Origin: Lautropia sp. SCN 70-15
GTDB taxonomy: Bacteria; Pseudomonadota; Gammaproteobacteria; Burkholderiales; Burkholderiaceae_E
DNA length: 18,753 nt
Assembly: GCA_001724315.1 (NCBI GenBank)
Contig: MEEC01000023.1
Location: 1 to 18,753, forward strand
Direction: 5' to 3'
Shown here one piece after another: positions 1 to 6,756 of the stretch. The notes under the pieces were generated by a model. That model was not told the DNA's origin, made no database searches, and worked only from the letters and a program-made list of their open reading frames with translations. Each line of letters begins with the position of its first letter. Position 1 is the stretch's first letter. Made by a program: the position numbers and the translations under genes.

Positions 1-111
1 CCCGGCAGTTCGGCCAGTAAGCTGCCTGGCCCGGTTCAGGCCTGATCGAGCGTCAGGGCTGGTTCGGGCTATGCCGATCACGGCGGCCGGGCAATCCGGC
101 CGCCCGACGGA
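1..111. other. Left-edge stretch without a recognisable gene
   Basis: No coding region can be supported here. A short plus-strand frame runs in from the left edge and stops at 18-20 (TAA), and another stops at 43-45 (TGA). Either could be the last few codons of a gene lying outside the window, but too little is visible to identify one. The stretch otherwise holds the hairpin at 82-104 just past the ETF-QO stop codon. Confidence 0.4.
82..104 (-). terminator. Hairpin just downstream of ETF-QO, possible terminator
   Basis: A perfect 9-bp GC stem (82-90 pairing with 96-104) closes a 5-nt loop and begins 8 bp past the ETF-QO stop codon on the minus strand. No T-run follows in the direction of ETF-QO transcription, so it is not a canonical intrinsic terminator. 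It may instead protect the mRNA 3' end or help Rho-dependent termination. The stem is seen; the function is inferred. Confidence 0.35.
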
Positions 112-1761
112 TCACATCCCGGGGTAGTTCGGGCCTCCGCCTCCCTCCGGCACCACCCACACGATGTTCTGCGTGGGGTCCTTGATGTCGCAGGTCTTGC
201 AGTGCACGCAGTTCTGCGCGTTGATCTGCAGGCGGTCGCTGCCGTCGTCTTCCTTCACGAACTCGTACACGCCGGCCGGGCAGTAGCGCTGCTCGGGGCC
301 GGCGTACTTCGCGAGGTTCGTCTTCACCGGGACCGAGGCGTCCTTCAGCGTCAGGTGGATCGGCTGGTTCTCTTCGTGGTTCGTGTTCGACACGAACACC
401 GAGGACAGCCGGTCGAAGCTCAGCTTGCCGTCGGGCTTCGGATACTCGATGGGCGCGCACTCGGCTGCCGGCTTCAGGTAGGCGTGGTCGGGCTTGCTCG
501 TGTGCATGGTCCACGGCGCCTTGCCCTTGAAGACCACCTGGTCGATGCCGACCAGCAGCGTGCCCAGCCACAGCCCCTTGCCCATGGCCGGCTTGAAGTT
601 GCGCGCCCGGTAGAGCTCGTCGTGCAGCCACGAGGCCCGGAAGGCCTCCGGATAGGCGGTGAGGCGGTCGCTCGAGCGGCCCGCGCCGACCGCCTCGAAG
701 GCGGCGTCGGCGGCCAGCATGCCGGTCTTGATCGCCGCGTGGCTTCCCTTGATCCGCGAGGCGTTCAGGAAGCCGGCGTCGCAGCCGATCAGGCAGCCGC
801 CGGGGAAGGTGAAGTCGGGCAGCGAATTGATGCCGCCGGCGGTGATTGCCCGCGCCCCGTAGGACAGGCGCTTGCCGCCTTCGAGGAAATGGCGGATCGC
901 CGGGTGGGTCTTGTAGCGCTGGAATTCCTCGAAGGGCGACAGCCAGGGGTTGCTGTAGTTCAGGCCGACCACGAAGCCGACGGCGACCTTGTTGTCGTCG
1001 AAGTGATAGAGGAAGGAACCGCCGTAGGTGTCGCTCGACAGCGGCCAGCCGGCGGTGTGGATCACCAGGCCGGGCTTGTGCTTGGCCGGGTCGATCTCCC
1101 AGAGCTCCTTCAGGCCGATGCCGTAGCTCTGCGGGTCGCGGCCGGCGTCGAGCGCGAACTTCGAGATCAGCTGCTTGCCCAGGTGGCCGCGCGCGCCCTC
1201 GGCGAAGAAGGTGTACTTCGCGTGCAGTTCCATGCCGGGCTGGAAGGCGTCGGTGGGCTCGCCGTCGCGGCCCACGCCCATGTTGCCGGTGGCCACGCCC
1301 TTCACCGAGCCGTCTTCGTTGTAGAGGATCTCGGAAGCCGCGAAGCCCGGGTAGATCTCCACGCCCAGCGCCTCGGCCTGCTGGCCCAGCCAGCGCACCA
1401 CGTTGCCCAGGCTGATCACGTAGTTGCCGTGGTTCTGGAAGCAGCCGGGCAGCATCCAGTTGGGCACTTGCCGCGAACCAGTCTCGGACAGGAAGAGGAA
1501 GCGGTCTTCGCTGACTTCGGTGTTGAGCGGCGCGCCCATCGATTTCCAGTCGGGTAGCAGCTCGTTCAGCGCGCGCGGGTCCATGACCGCGCCCGACAGG
1601 ATGTGGGCGCCGACCTCCGAGCCCTTCTCGAGCACGCAGACGCCGATCTCGCCGCCTTTCTCGGCGGCCAGCTGCTTGAGCCTGATCGCGGCGGCCAGGC
1701 CGGCGGGACCGCCGCCGACGATGACCACGTCGAATTCCATCGAGTCGCGCTGGACTTCCAT
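112..1761 (-). CDS. Electron-transfer flavoprotein:ubiquinone oxidoreductase (ETF-QO)
   Basis: A 549-residue protein of the ETF-QO/FixC family, the usual full length. It takes electrons from reduced ETF, itself charged by acyl-CoA and amino-acid dehydrogenases, and passes them to ubiquinone at the inner membrane. The N-terminus has an FAD-binding GGGPAG motif at residues 16-21. The C-terminus has the four cysteines of the [4Fe-4S] cluster: C494 (CPAGVYE) and C518, C521 and C524 (NCVHCKTC). The chosen ATG at 1761 has a GGAG ribosome site 5 nt upstream. The frame stays open further upstream, but that extension (to 1896) is arginine- and proline-rich, lies in the control region and lacks family likeness. 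No ETF alpha/beta genes are in view. The neighbouring thioesterase and CoA-transferase fit a lipid- or amino-acid-degrading context. Family assignment is secure. Confidence 0.96.
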   Translation of the reverse strand: MEVQRDSMEFDVVIVGGGPAGLAAAIRLKQLAAEKGGEIGVCVLEKGSEVGAHILSGAVMDPRALNELLPDWKSMGAPLNTEVSEDRFLFLSETGSRQVPNWMLPGCFQNHGNYVISLGNVVRWLGQQAEALGVEIYPGFAASEILYNEDGSVKGVATGNMGVGRDGEPTDAFQPGMELHAKYTFFAEGARGHLGKQLISKFALDAGRDPQSYGIGLKELWEIDPAKHKPGLVIHTAGWPLSSDTYGGSFLYHFDDNKVAVGFVVGLNYSNPWLSPFEEFQRYKTHPAIRHFLEGGKRLSYGARAITAGGINSLPDFTFPGGCLIGCDAGFLNASRIKGSHAAIKTGMLAADAAFEAVGAGRSSDRLTAYPEAFRASWLHDELYRARNFKPAMGKGLWLGTLLVGIDQVVFKGKAPWTMHTSKPDHAYLKPAAECAPIEYPKPDGKLSFDRLSSVFVSNTNHEENQPIHLTLKDASVPVKTNLAKYAGPEQRYCPAGVYEFVKEDDGSDRLQINAQNCVHCKTCDIKDPTQNIVWVVPEGGGGPNYPGM

Positions 1762-1813
1762 GTTTTCTCCGGAGGATGCGATGAATGCTTTCGTCAACCC
1801 CCGATTGTCCGGG

Positions 1814-1844
1814 AAACCGGCGGGTGCGCGCAAACCCGGCGGGT
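1814..1844. repeat. Pair of near-palindromic direct repeats (operator-like)
   Basis: AAACCGGCGGGT at 1814-1825 recurs as AAACCCGGCGGGT at 1832-1844, differing by one inserted C, with starts 18 bp apart (about two helical turns). The second copy contains ACCCG-g-CGGGT, symmetric around one base. Same-face spacing of half-symmetric sites between divergent genes is typical of regulator binding sites. No regulator gene is nearby, so the factor is unknown. Confidence 0.4.
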
Positions 1845-1890
1845 CACTTGCGCGATTCGGATAACATCGGGCGCAGCGAAATCCGGAAAT

Positions 1891-1906
1891 CATCACGGCC
1901 GTGATG
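1891..1906. promoter_or_regulatory. Perfect 16-bp palindrome, candidate operator of the SDR-P450 operon
   Basis: CATCACGGCCGTGATG reads identically on both strands. It lies 26 bp before the SDR start codon and just downstream of the best -10-like hexamer (1862-1867), where a dimeric repressor of the TetR, MarR or GntR type would block transcription. No matching regulator gene is in the window, so the binding factor is unknown. The palindrome is certain; the operator role is inference. Confidence 0.5.
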
Positions 1907-1932
1907 GATGCGGCCTGCGAAGGGAGAATACC

Positions 1933-2706
1933 GTGGCGACTTCATTCGATCTGACCGGCAAGACCGCGCTGGTCACCGGCGCCTCCAGCGGGCTGGGCGC
2001 GCGCTTCGCGAAGCTGCTCGCGGACAACGGCGCGCAGGTGGTGCTGGCCTCGCGCCGTATCGAGCGGCTCAAGGAGCTGCGCGCCGAGATCGAGTCGGCC
2101 GGGGGCGACGCCCACGTGGTCGCGCTCGACGTGACCGACAACGCGGCGATCGAGGCGGCCGTCGCGCAGGCCGAGACCGACGCCGGCCCGATCGACATAC
2201 TGGTCAACAACTCGGGCGTGAGCACCACGCAGCGGCTGGTCGACGTCACCGCCGAGGACTACGACTTCGTCTTCGACACCAACACGCGGGGCGCCTTCTT
2301 CGTGGCGCAGGCGGTCGCCCGTCGGATGATCGGCCGCGCCAAGGAAGAACCGCAGCGGCCGGCGCGCATCATCAACGTGGCCTCGATGGCGGGGCTGCGC
2401 GTGCTGGCCCAAATCGGCGTGTACTGCATGAGCAAGGCGGCCGTCGTCCACATGACGAAGGCCATGGCGCTCGAATGGGGGCGCTACAACATCAACGTCA
2501 ACGCGGTCTGTCCCGGCTACATCGAGACCGAGATCAACGCCCATCACTGGCAGACCGAGGCCGGGCAGAAGCTGATCCAGATGCTGCCGCGGCGGCGCGT
2601 GGGCAAGCCCGAGGACCTCGACGGCGTCATGCTGATGCTGGCCTCGGACCAGTCGGACTTCATCAACGGCGCGGTGATCGCCGCCGACGACGGCTTCGCC
2701 CTGTAG
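1933..2706 (+). CDS. SDR-family NAD(P)-dependent oxidoreductase
   Basis: A 257-residue classical short-chain dehydrogenase/reductase of normal length. The Rossmann cofactor motif TGASSGLG is at residues 15-22, the NNSG motif (usual NNAG) at 92-95, and the catalytic Ser151, Tyr164 and Lys168 (YCMSK) are intact. The start is GTG at 1933, with AGGGAG at 1921-1926 as ribosome site and the conserved FDLTGKTALVTG opening right after it. The longer open frame reaching back to 1603 runs through the ETF-QO gene and is not used. The family interconverts alcohols and ketones, and many members resemble 3-oxoacyl reductases or hydroxyacyl dehydrogenases. The substrate cannot be read from sequence. Only 4 bp separate it from the P450, so it may oxidise the alcohol that the P450 makes. 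Confidence 0.93.
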   Translation: MATSFDLTGKTALVTGASSGLGARFAKLLADNGAQVVLASRRIERLKELRAEIESAGGDAHVVALDVTDNAAIEAAVAQAETDAGPIDILVNNSGVSTTQRLVDVTAEDYDFVFDTNTRGAFFVAQAVARRMIGRAKEEPQRPARIINVASMAGLRVLAQIGVYCMSKAAVVHMTKAMALEWGRYNINVNAVCPGYIETEINAHHWQTEAGQKLIQMLPRRRVGKPEDLDGVMLMLASDQSDFINGAVIAADDGFAL

Positions 2707-2710
2707 GCCG

Positions 2711-3955
2711 ATGAGCGAGACTGCGGCGCGGCTCGACGATCCTGCCGAAGCGGCCGCCTTCGCGGCCGCTTTCGAGCTGTCGGCGCCGCCGGCCGATTTC
2801 GTCGACGACCCCTATCCGTATTACCGGGCCCTGCGCGAGCACGACCCGGTGCGCAGGCTCGCCGACGGCAGCCTCTTTCTCACGCGCCACGAGGACGTCT
2901 CGACGGTCTACCGGAGCCCGCACGCGAGTTCCGACAAGAAGCGTGAGTTCCGCCCCAAGTTCGGCGATTCGCCGCTGTACGCTCACCACACCACCAGCCT
3001 GGTGTTCAACGACCCGCCGCTGCACACTCGGGTGCGCAAGCTGATCCTGGGCGCGCTCAGCCAGCGTGCGGTGGCGCGGATGGAAGCGGGGGTCGAGGCG
3101 CTGGTAGACGGCCTGCTCGACGCGATGCAGGACAAGGGCCGCTTCGACCTGATCGACGACTTCGCGGCGCAGATTCCGGTCGAGGTCATCGGCAATCTCC
3201 TCGCGGTGCCGCGGGCCGACCGGAGCCCCTTGCGCGGCTGGTCGCTGGCCATCCTGGCGGCGCTCGAGCCCCTGCCGTCGGCCGGCATGCTCGACGCGGG
3301 CAACGCCGCGGTGCGCGAGTTCTCGGCCTACCTCGATGGCCTGATAGCCGATCGGCGGGCGCGGCCGCTCGACCCGGAGGAAGACGTGCTGACCCGCCTG
3401 ATCCAGGGCGAGGTCGATGGCGAGCGGCTGACCCACGCCGCGCTGGTGCAGAACTGCATCTTCCTGCTCAATGCCGGCCACGAGACCACGACCAACCTGA
3501 TCGGCAACGGGCTCGACTCGCTGCTCGCGCATCCCGGCGAGTTCCGGCGCCTGGCCGGCGATCCCTCGCTGCTGAACACGGCGGTCGAGGAGATGCTTCG
3601 CTTCGAGAGCCCGCTCCAGTTCAACAACCGGTGCATGACTGCCGGCTGCGAGATCGGCGGGCGGGCGGTCGCCGCAGGCACGCTGGTCACGTTGTGCCTG
3701 GGGGCGGCCAATCGCGATCCTTCGCAGTTCGCGGATCCCGAGCGATTCGACGTCGGTCGCAAGCCGAACCGGCACCTGGCCTTCGGGCACGGCGATCACG
3801 CCTGCGCGGGAATGAGCGTGGCGCGGATGGAAGGGCGGGTCGCGATCGGCAGGCTTGTCGCGCGCTTTCCGGGCCTGCAGCGCGACGGCGAGCCGCAACG
3901 CGACCGTCGGCTTCGCTTCCGCGGCTATTCGCACCTGCCTGCGCGGGCCGGCTGA
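2711..3955 (+). CDS. Cytochrome P450, soluble bacterial class
   Basis: A 414-residue soluble P450 with no membrane anchor, the usual length for bacterial class I enzymes. The I-helix oxygen-activation motif is AGHETT at residues 255-260, the K-helix ExxR pair is E294/R297, and the heme loop FGHGDHACAG carries the cysteine ligand C365. P450s insert oxygen from O2 into unactivated carbons and need electrons from a ferredoxin and its reductase, neither of which is in the window. The gene starts 4 bp after the SDR stop without a strong ribosome site, so it is probably translationally coupled to it. The pair suggests hydroxylation followed by alcohol oxidation of a hydrophobic compound such as a terpenoid, steroid or fatty acid. 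That is inference, and the CYP family number cannot be given from reading alone. Confidence 0.95.
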   Translation: MSETAARLDDPAEAAAFAAAFELSAPPADFVDDPYPYYRALREHDPVRRLADGSLFLTRHEDVSTVYRSPHASSDKKREFRPKFGDSPLYAHHTTSLVFNDPPLHTRVRKLILGALSQRAVARMEAGVEALVDGLLDAMQDKGRFDLIDDFAAQIPVEVIGNLLAVPRADRSPLRGWSLAILAALEPLPSAGMLDAGNAAVREFSAYLDGLIADRRARPLDPEEDVLTRLIQGEVDGERLTHAALVQNCIFLLNAGHETTTNLIGNGLDSLLAHPGEFRRLAGDPSLLNTAVEEMLRFESPLQFNNRCMTAGCEIGGRAVAAGTLVTLCLGAANRDPSQFADPERFDVGRKPNRHLAFGHGDHACAGMSVARMEGRVAIGRLVARFPGLQRDGEPQRDRRLRFRGYSHLPARAG

Positions 3956-3971
3956 GGCCGCGCGCGGACGC

Positions 3972-4001
3972 CCGGCGCGCGCGCAAGGGCCGGCGCGCGC
4001 G
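3972..4001. repeat. Direct repeat of a CG-alternating 12-mer in a convergent gap
   Basis: CCGGCGCGCGCG occurs at 3972-3983 and again at 3990-4001. The CG-alternating part is self-complementary, so the copies can also pair as an 8-bp stem with a 10-nt loop. It lies in the 72-bp gap between the P450 stop (3955) and the DUF3422 stop (4028), which point at each other. A hairpin here could serve as a crude two-way terminator, but no T-run is present. Confidence 0.35.
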
Positions 4002-4027
4002 AGAGTTCCCGTTCGCCGGAGCGCGTC

Positions 4028-5404
4028 TCAGTCGTGGTTCGGGCCGCCGGCCCCGAGCCGGCGCTTGATGCCTTCCCGGATGTGCCGGATGCCCAGGGCC
4101 ACGATCAGCGCGATCGGCACCACCGACAGGCCGGCCGCGAGATCCGCGTCGACCGGCCAGCCGGCCGCCTTGACCGCCTTGGCGAGGTAGCCGACCAGGC
4201 CTACCGCGTAGTAGGTGATCGCGGCCACCGACAGGCCCTCGACCGTCTGCTGCAGGTTCAGCTGAAGCCGGGCCCGGCGGTTCATTGCGGCAAGCAGCGC
4301 CTGGTTCTGGTGCTCGCGTTCGATGTCGACGCGGGTGCGCAAGAGCGCGCTCGCCCGCCCGATCCGCTCGGCGGTGGCGTCGACGCGCCGGGCCACGCTC
4401 TCGCAGAAGGCCATGGCCGGCCCGAAGCGGCGCTCCAGGAAGCCGGTGGGCGTCTGCAGGCCGGGCAGGCGGCCGTGGCGCAGGCCGGCGCCGCGCTGCT
4501 GGACCAGGGCGTGGTAGGCGCGGGCGGCCGCGAATCGAAAGCCGGTCACGCCCGAGATCCGCTCGACGGTGGCGGCCAGCCGCGTGATCTCGCGCAGCAG
4601 CGCGGGCTCGTCGGCCGCCTGGGCGCTTTCCAGCCTGGCGACCAGCGCGCTCAGCGAGCGTTCGACCGCATCGAGCTCGGCGGCGGTCTTGCGCGCGAGC
4701 GGGAAGGCGAGCATCGCCATCATCCGGTAGACCTCGATCTCGATCAGGCGCTGCACCTCGCGGCCAGTCAGCGTGCGGCTGGTGTTCCGGGTCAGCAGCA
4801 GGAAGCGGGTGAAGCCGTCCGGGCCCACCCGGAAGTCGGTGCAGGCGGTGGCGTCGCCATCGGCCAGCGTGGCCGCGGTCAGCGAATCGCGATCGAACAG
4901 GTCGGCGAAGCTCTCCCGCATGCCCGCCGGCAGCACGGCCACGTGCAGCCCGGCGATCTGCTGGCCGGGCAGCGAGGCGAGCCAGTCGCCCGGCAGCACA
5001 GACAGCGCGGGCGTTGCGAAGGGGTTGGCGGCGCTGCAGTCGTCGCGGTAGACGGTCAGGTCGTCGAATTCGCCGTGGCGCTCCCACTTGAGCCGGAAGC
5101 TGCCGAAGTCCCCGAAGAAGTGGCGCACCCCGGGGGCCGGGCCGGGGCGCCCGAGGCGCTCGCAGAGCCGGACGATGGCCTCGAATAGCGGACCCGGTTG
5201 GCCCGGATCGGCCGCCTGGCCTTCGGGACCCAGCAGGGCGATGTGCGACACTGACTGCGGCGAATCGACCGCATGCCGCGGCCGGGCGTGAATCTCGTTC
5301 TGCAGCGCGAATCGCTCCGGATGCGAGCGCGGCAACTGCGGCAACTCCTGCGCGCTGCTGCCGGGATCGAGGCTCGAATCGCGCGGATGACTGGAAACTT
5401 TCAC
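4028..5404 (-). CDS. DUF3422 family membrane protein
   Basis: A protein of 458 residues from the chosen start, matching the DUF3422 family, which is common in proteobacteria and has no established function. The recognisable N-terminal block is HPERFALQNEIHARP near residues 28-42. A long soluble, partly helical middle follows, then two hydrophobic segments near the C-terminus (about 391-411 and 423-440) and a basic tail, so it is probably anchored in the inner membrane with most of its mass on one side. No ATG lies near the family start. GTG at 5404 is chosen because it leaves 51 bp to the divergent thioesterase start; TTG at 5344 or 5335 (with GGAG 9 nt before the latter) are real alternatives. 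The longer frame to 5623 would overlap the thioesterase. Family call is fairly firm, start uncertain. Confidence 0.83.
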   Translation of the reverse strand: MKVSSHPRDSSLDPGSSAQELPQLPRSHPERFALQNEIHARPRHAVDSPQSVSHIALLGPEGQAADPGQPGPLFEAIVRLCERLGRPGPAPGVRHFFGDFGSFRLKWERHGEFDDLTVYRDDCSAANPFATPALSVLPGDWLASLPGQQIAGLHVAVLPAGMRESFADLFDRDSLTAATLADGDATACTDFRVGPDGFTRFLLLTRNTSRTLTGREVQRLIEIEVYRMMAMLAFPLARKTAAELDAVERSLSALVARLESAQAADEPALLREITRLAATVERISGVTGFRFAAARAYHALVQQRGAGLRHGRLPGLQTPTGFLERRFGPAMAFCESVARRVDATAERIGRASALLRTRVDIEREHQNQALLAAMNRRARLQLNLQQTVEGLSVAAITYYAVGLVGYLAKAVKAAGWPVDADLAAGLSVVPIALIVALGIRHIREGIKRRLGAGGPNHD

Positions 5405-5455
5405 GGAGATCGACCGAGGGTGGCTGGGGAGCGAATCGACGAAGAACGGAGACCG

Positions 5456-5854
5456 GTGTTCGAAATGGACATCCCGATCCGCTGGGGCGACATGGACGCC
5501 ATGGGCCATGTCAATAATACGGTCTACTTCCGCTACCTGGAGCAGCTGCGCATCAGCTGGTTCGATGCGCTGGGCATGAGCGCGAATCCGCAGGGTCAGG
5601 GGCCGGTGATCGTCAACGCCCACTGCAGCTTCATCCGCGAGCTGCAGTATCCCGGCACCGTGCGGTGCCGCTTGTACGTCGGCCAGATCGGCCGCTCGAG
5701 CTTCGAGACCACTGCGGTGCTGTCGCGCACCGACGACCCCGACACCGTCTACGCCGAAGGCGGCGCGAAGGTCGTCTGGGTCGATTTCCCGAAGCGCAAG
5801 TCCACGCCCTTGCCCGAAGCCATCCGCCAGGCGATCGTCGAGCCGATCGGTTAG
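5456..5854 (+). CDS. Hotdog-fold acyl-CoA thioesterase (YbgC/FadM-like)
   Basis: A small protein of 132 residues from the chosen start, with the hotdog thioesterase signature RWGDMDAMGHVNNTVYFRYLE near its N-terminus; the Asp in the DMDAMGHVNN block is the expected catalytic residue. Such enzymes hydrolyse acyl-CoA thioesters to free acid and CoA in the cytoplasm. The start GTG at 5456 gives a first segment of VFEMDIPIRW, the expected distance from the catalytic block, with GGAG at 5448-5451. In-frame alternatives are ATG 5387, GTG 5420 and ATG 5465; the first would overlap the start of the divergent DUF3422 gene. It faces the scoB gene across the palindromic element. The acyl-chain preference cannot be read from sequence. 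Confidence 0.88.
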   Translation: MFEMDIPIRWGDMDAMGHVNNTVYFRYLEQLRISWFDALGMSANPQGQGPVIVNAHCSFIRELQYPGTVRCRLYVGQIGRSSFETTAVLSRTDDPDTVYAEGGAKVVWVDFPKRKSTPLPEAIRQAIVEPIG

Positions 5855-5880
5855 AGAGAAGACAGCCGGGGGGACGAGAG

Positions 5881-6084
5881 GCCTGCGGGAGGGACTTGCT
5901 CCTGGCCGGGCCTTGGCAAGCCGAGCGCTTCCGGAGGGAGCGGCGATCAGGGAGGGCGCTGTCCGAGCGATTCCGAAGGAATCGCGAGTTGCGCCCGACC
6001 CGCCGCGTACGAGGAAGGCGAGGGCAGCCCCGCAACGCGGGGCCGCAGCCTCGGCCCGGCCAGGAGCAAGTCCCTTCCGCAGGC
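5881..6084. repeat. 204-bp imperfect palindrome (REP/MITE-like) between convergent genes
   Basis: The outer arms 5881-5917 and 6048-6084 are inverted copies matching at 34 of 37 positions. Inside, 5954-5959 pairs with 5991-5996, and at the centre 5967-5974 pairs with 5978-5985 around a GAA loop. The right half carries an extra 17-nt hairpin (6027-6033 with 6037-6043), which explains most of its greater length. The element fills most of the gap between the thioesterase and scoB stop codons. The arms hold GGGAGGGACTTGCTCC, which resembles the core of REP elements known from Pseudomonas. No transposase is encoded, so it could be a non-autonomous repeat, a two-way terminator, or both. Only one copy is visible in this window. 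Confidence 0.75.
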
Positions 6085-6095
6085 CGGCAAACGCC

Positions 6096-6746
6096 TCAGA
6101 CCGCCGATACGTCGATCGGGCAGCCCGTCTTCTCGACGATTTCGTGCTTCGAAACGCCCGGCGCGAGCTCGACGAGCTTCAGGCCGTTCGGCGTGACCTC
6201 GATGACGCCGAGGTCGGTCACGATCGTGTCGACCACGCCGACGCCGGTCAGCGGCAGCGTGCATTCCTTCAGCAGCTTCTGCTCCTCGCTGCCGTCCTTC
6301 TTCTTGGCGGTGTGCTCCATCAGCACGATGACGCGGCCCACGCCGGCGACCAGGTCCATCGCGCCGCCCATGCCCTTGACCATCTTGCCGGGGATCATCC
6401 AGTTGGCCAGGTCGCCTTTCTCGCTGACCTGCATCGCGCCGAGGATCGCCAGGTTGATCTTGCCGCCGCGGATCATCGCGAAGGAATCGGCCGACGAGAA
6501 GATCGACGAGCCGGCCAGGGTGGTCACGGTCTGCTTGCCGGCGTTGATCAGGTCGGGGTCGACTTCGTCCTCGGTCGGGAAGGGACCGATGCCCAGCAGC
6601 CCGTTCTCGGACTGCAGCCAGACTTCCATGTCGGCGGGCACGTGATTGGCCACCAGCGTCGGCAGGCCGATGCCGAGGTTCACGTAATAGCCGTTCTTCA
6701 GTTCACGGGCCGCGCGCGCGGCCATTTCGTCTCGGGTCCAGGCCAT
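6096..6746 (-). CDS. scoB: 3-oxoacid CoA-transferase, subunit B
   Basis: A 216-residue beta subunit of the family I CoA-transferases, full length. The catalytic glutamate that forms the enzyme-CoA thioester is E47 in the SENGLLG motif. With subunit A it moves CoA between an acyl-CoA such as succinyl-CoA and a 3-oxoacid such as acetoacetate, feeding ketone bodies or aromatic breakdown products into central metabolism. The ATG at 6746 follows a strong AGGAGAG site lying in the 10-bp gap after scoA, so the two subunits are co-translated in fixed proportion. Acetoacetate (ScoAB) and 3-oxoadipate (PcaIJ) transferases are closely related. I prefer ScoAB from the overall pattern and the absence of pca genes, but substrate identity is not proven. 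Confidence 0.93.
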   Translation of the reverse strand: MAWTRDEMAARAARELKNGYYVNLGIGLPTLVANHVPADMEVWLQSENGLLGIGPFPTEDEVDPDLINAGKQTVTTLAGSSIFSSADSFAMIRGGKINLAILGAMQVSEKGDLANWMIPGKMVKGMGGAMDLVAGVGRVIVLMEHTAKKKDGSEEQKLLKECTLPLTGVGVVDTIVTDLGVIEVTPNGLKLVELAPGVSKHEIVEKTGCPIDVSAV

Positions 6747-6756
6747 TCGTCTCTCC

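Larger units (their letters stand above)
1762..1932. promoter_or_regulatory. Divergent control region between ETF-QO and SDR-P450
   Basis: This 171-bp gap separates two divergently transcribed units and must hold both promoters. On the plus strand TAACAT at 1862-1867 is a possible -10 box for the SDR, without a good -35. On the minus strand TTGACG (complement of 1793-1798) resembles a -35 but has no convincing -10 at the right distance. Two symmetric elements are present: near-palindromic direct repeats at 1814-1844 and a perfect palindrome at 1891-1906. Promoter positions are uncertain; the symmetry is directly visible. Confidence 0.5.

Noticed and set aside
1762..1896. N-terminal extension of ETF-QO up to an upstream ATG
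   Set aside because: The extension lies in the control region, shows no family likeness, and the ATG at 1761 has a good ribosome site at the expected family start.
2663..3934. A 423-residue antisense open frame opposite the P450
   Set aside because: No motifs and typical antisense composition; the P450 on the plus strand has all family signatures.
5881..6084. CRISPR array or insertion sequence
   Set aside because: There are inverted arms and hairpins but no regularly spaced direct repeats and no transposase reading frame; too short for an autonomous element.
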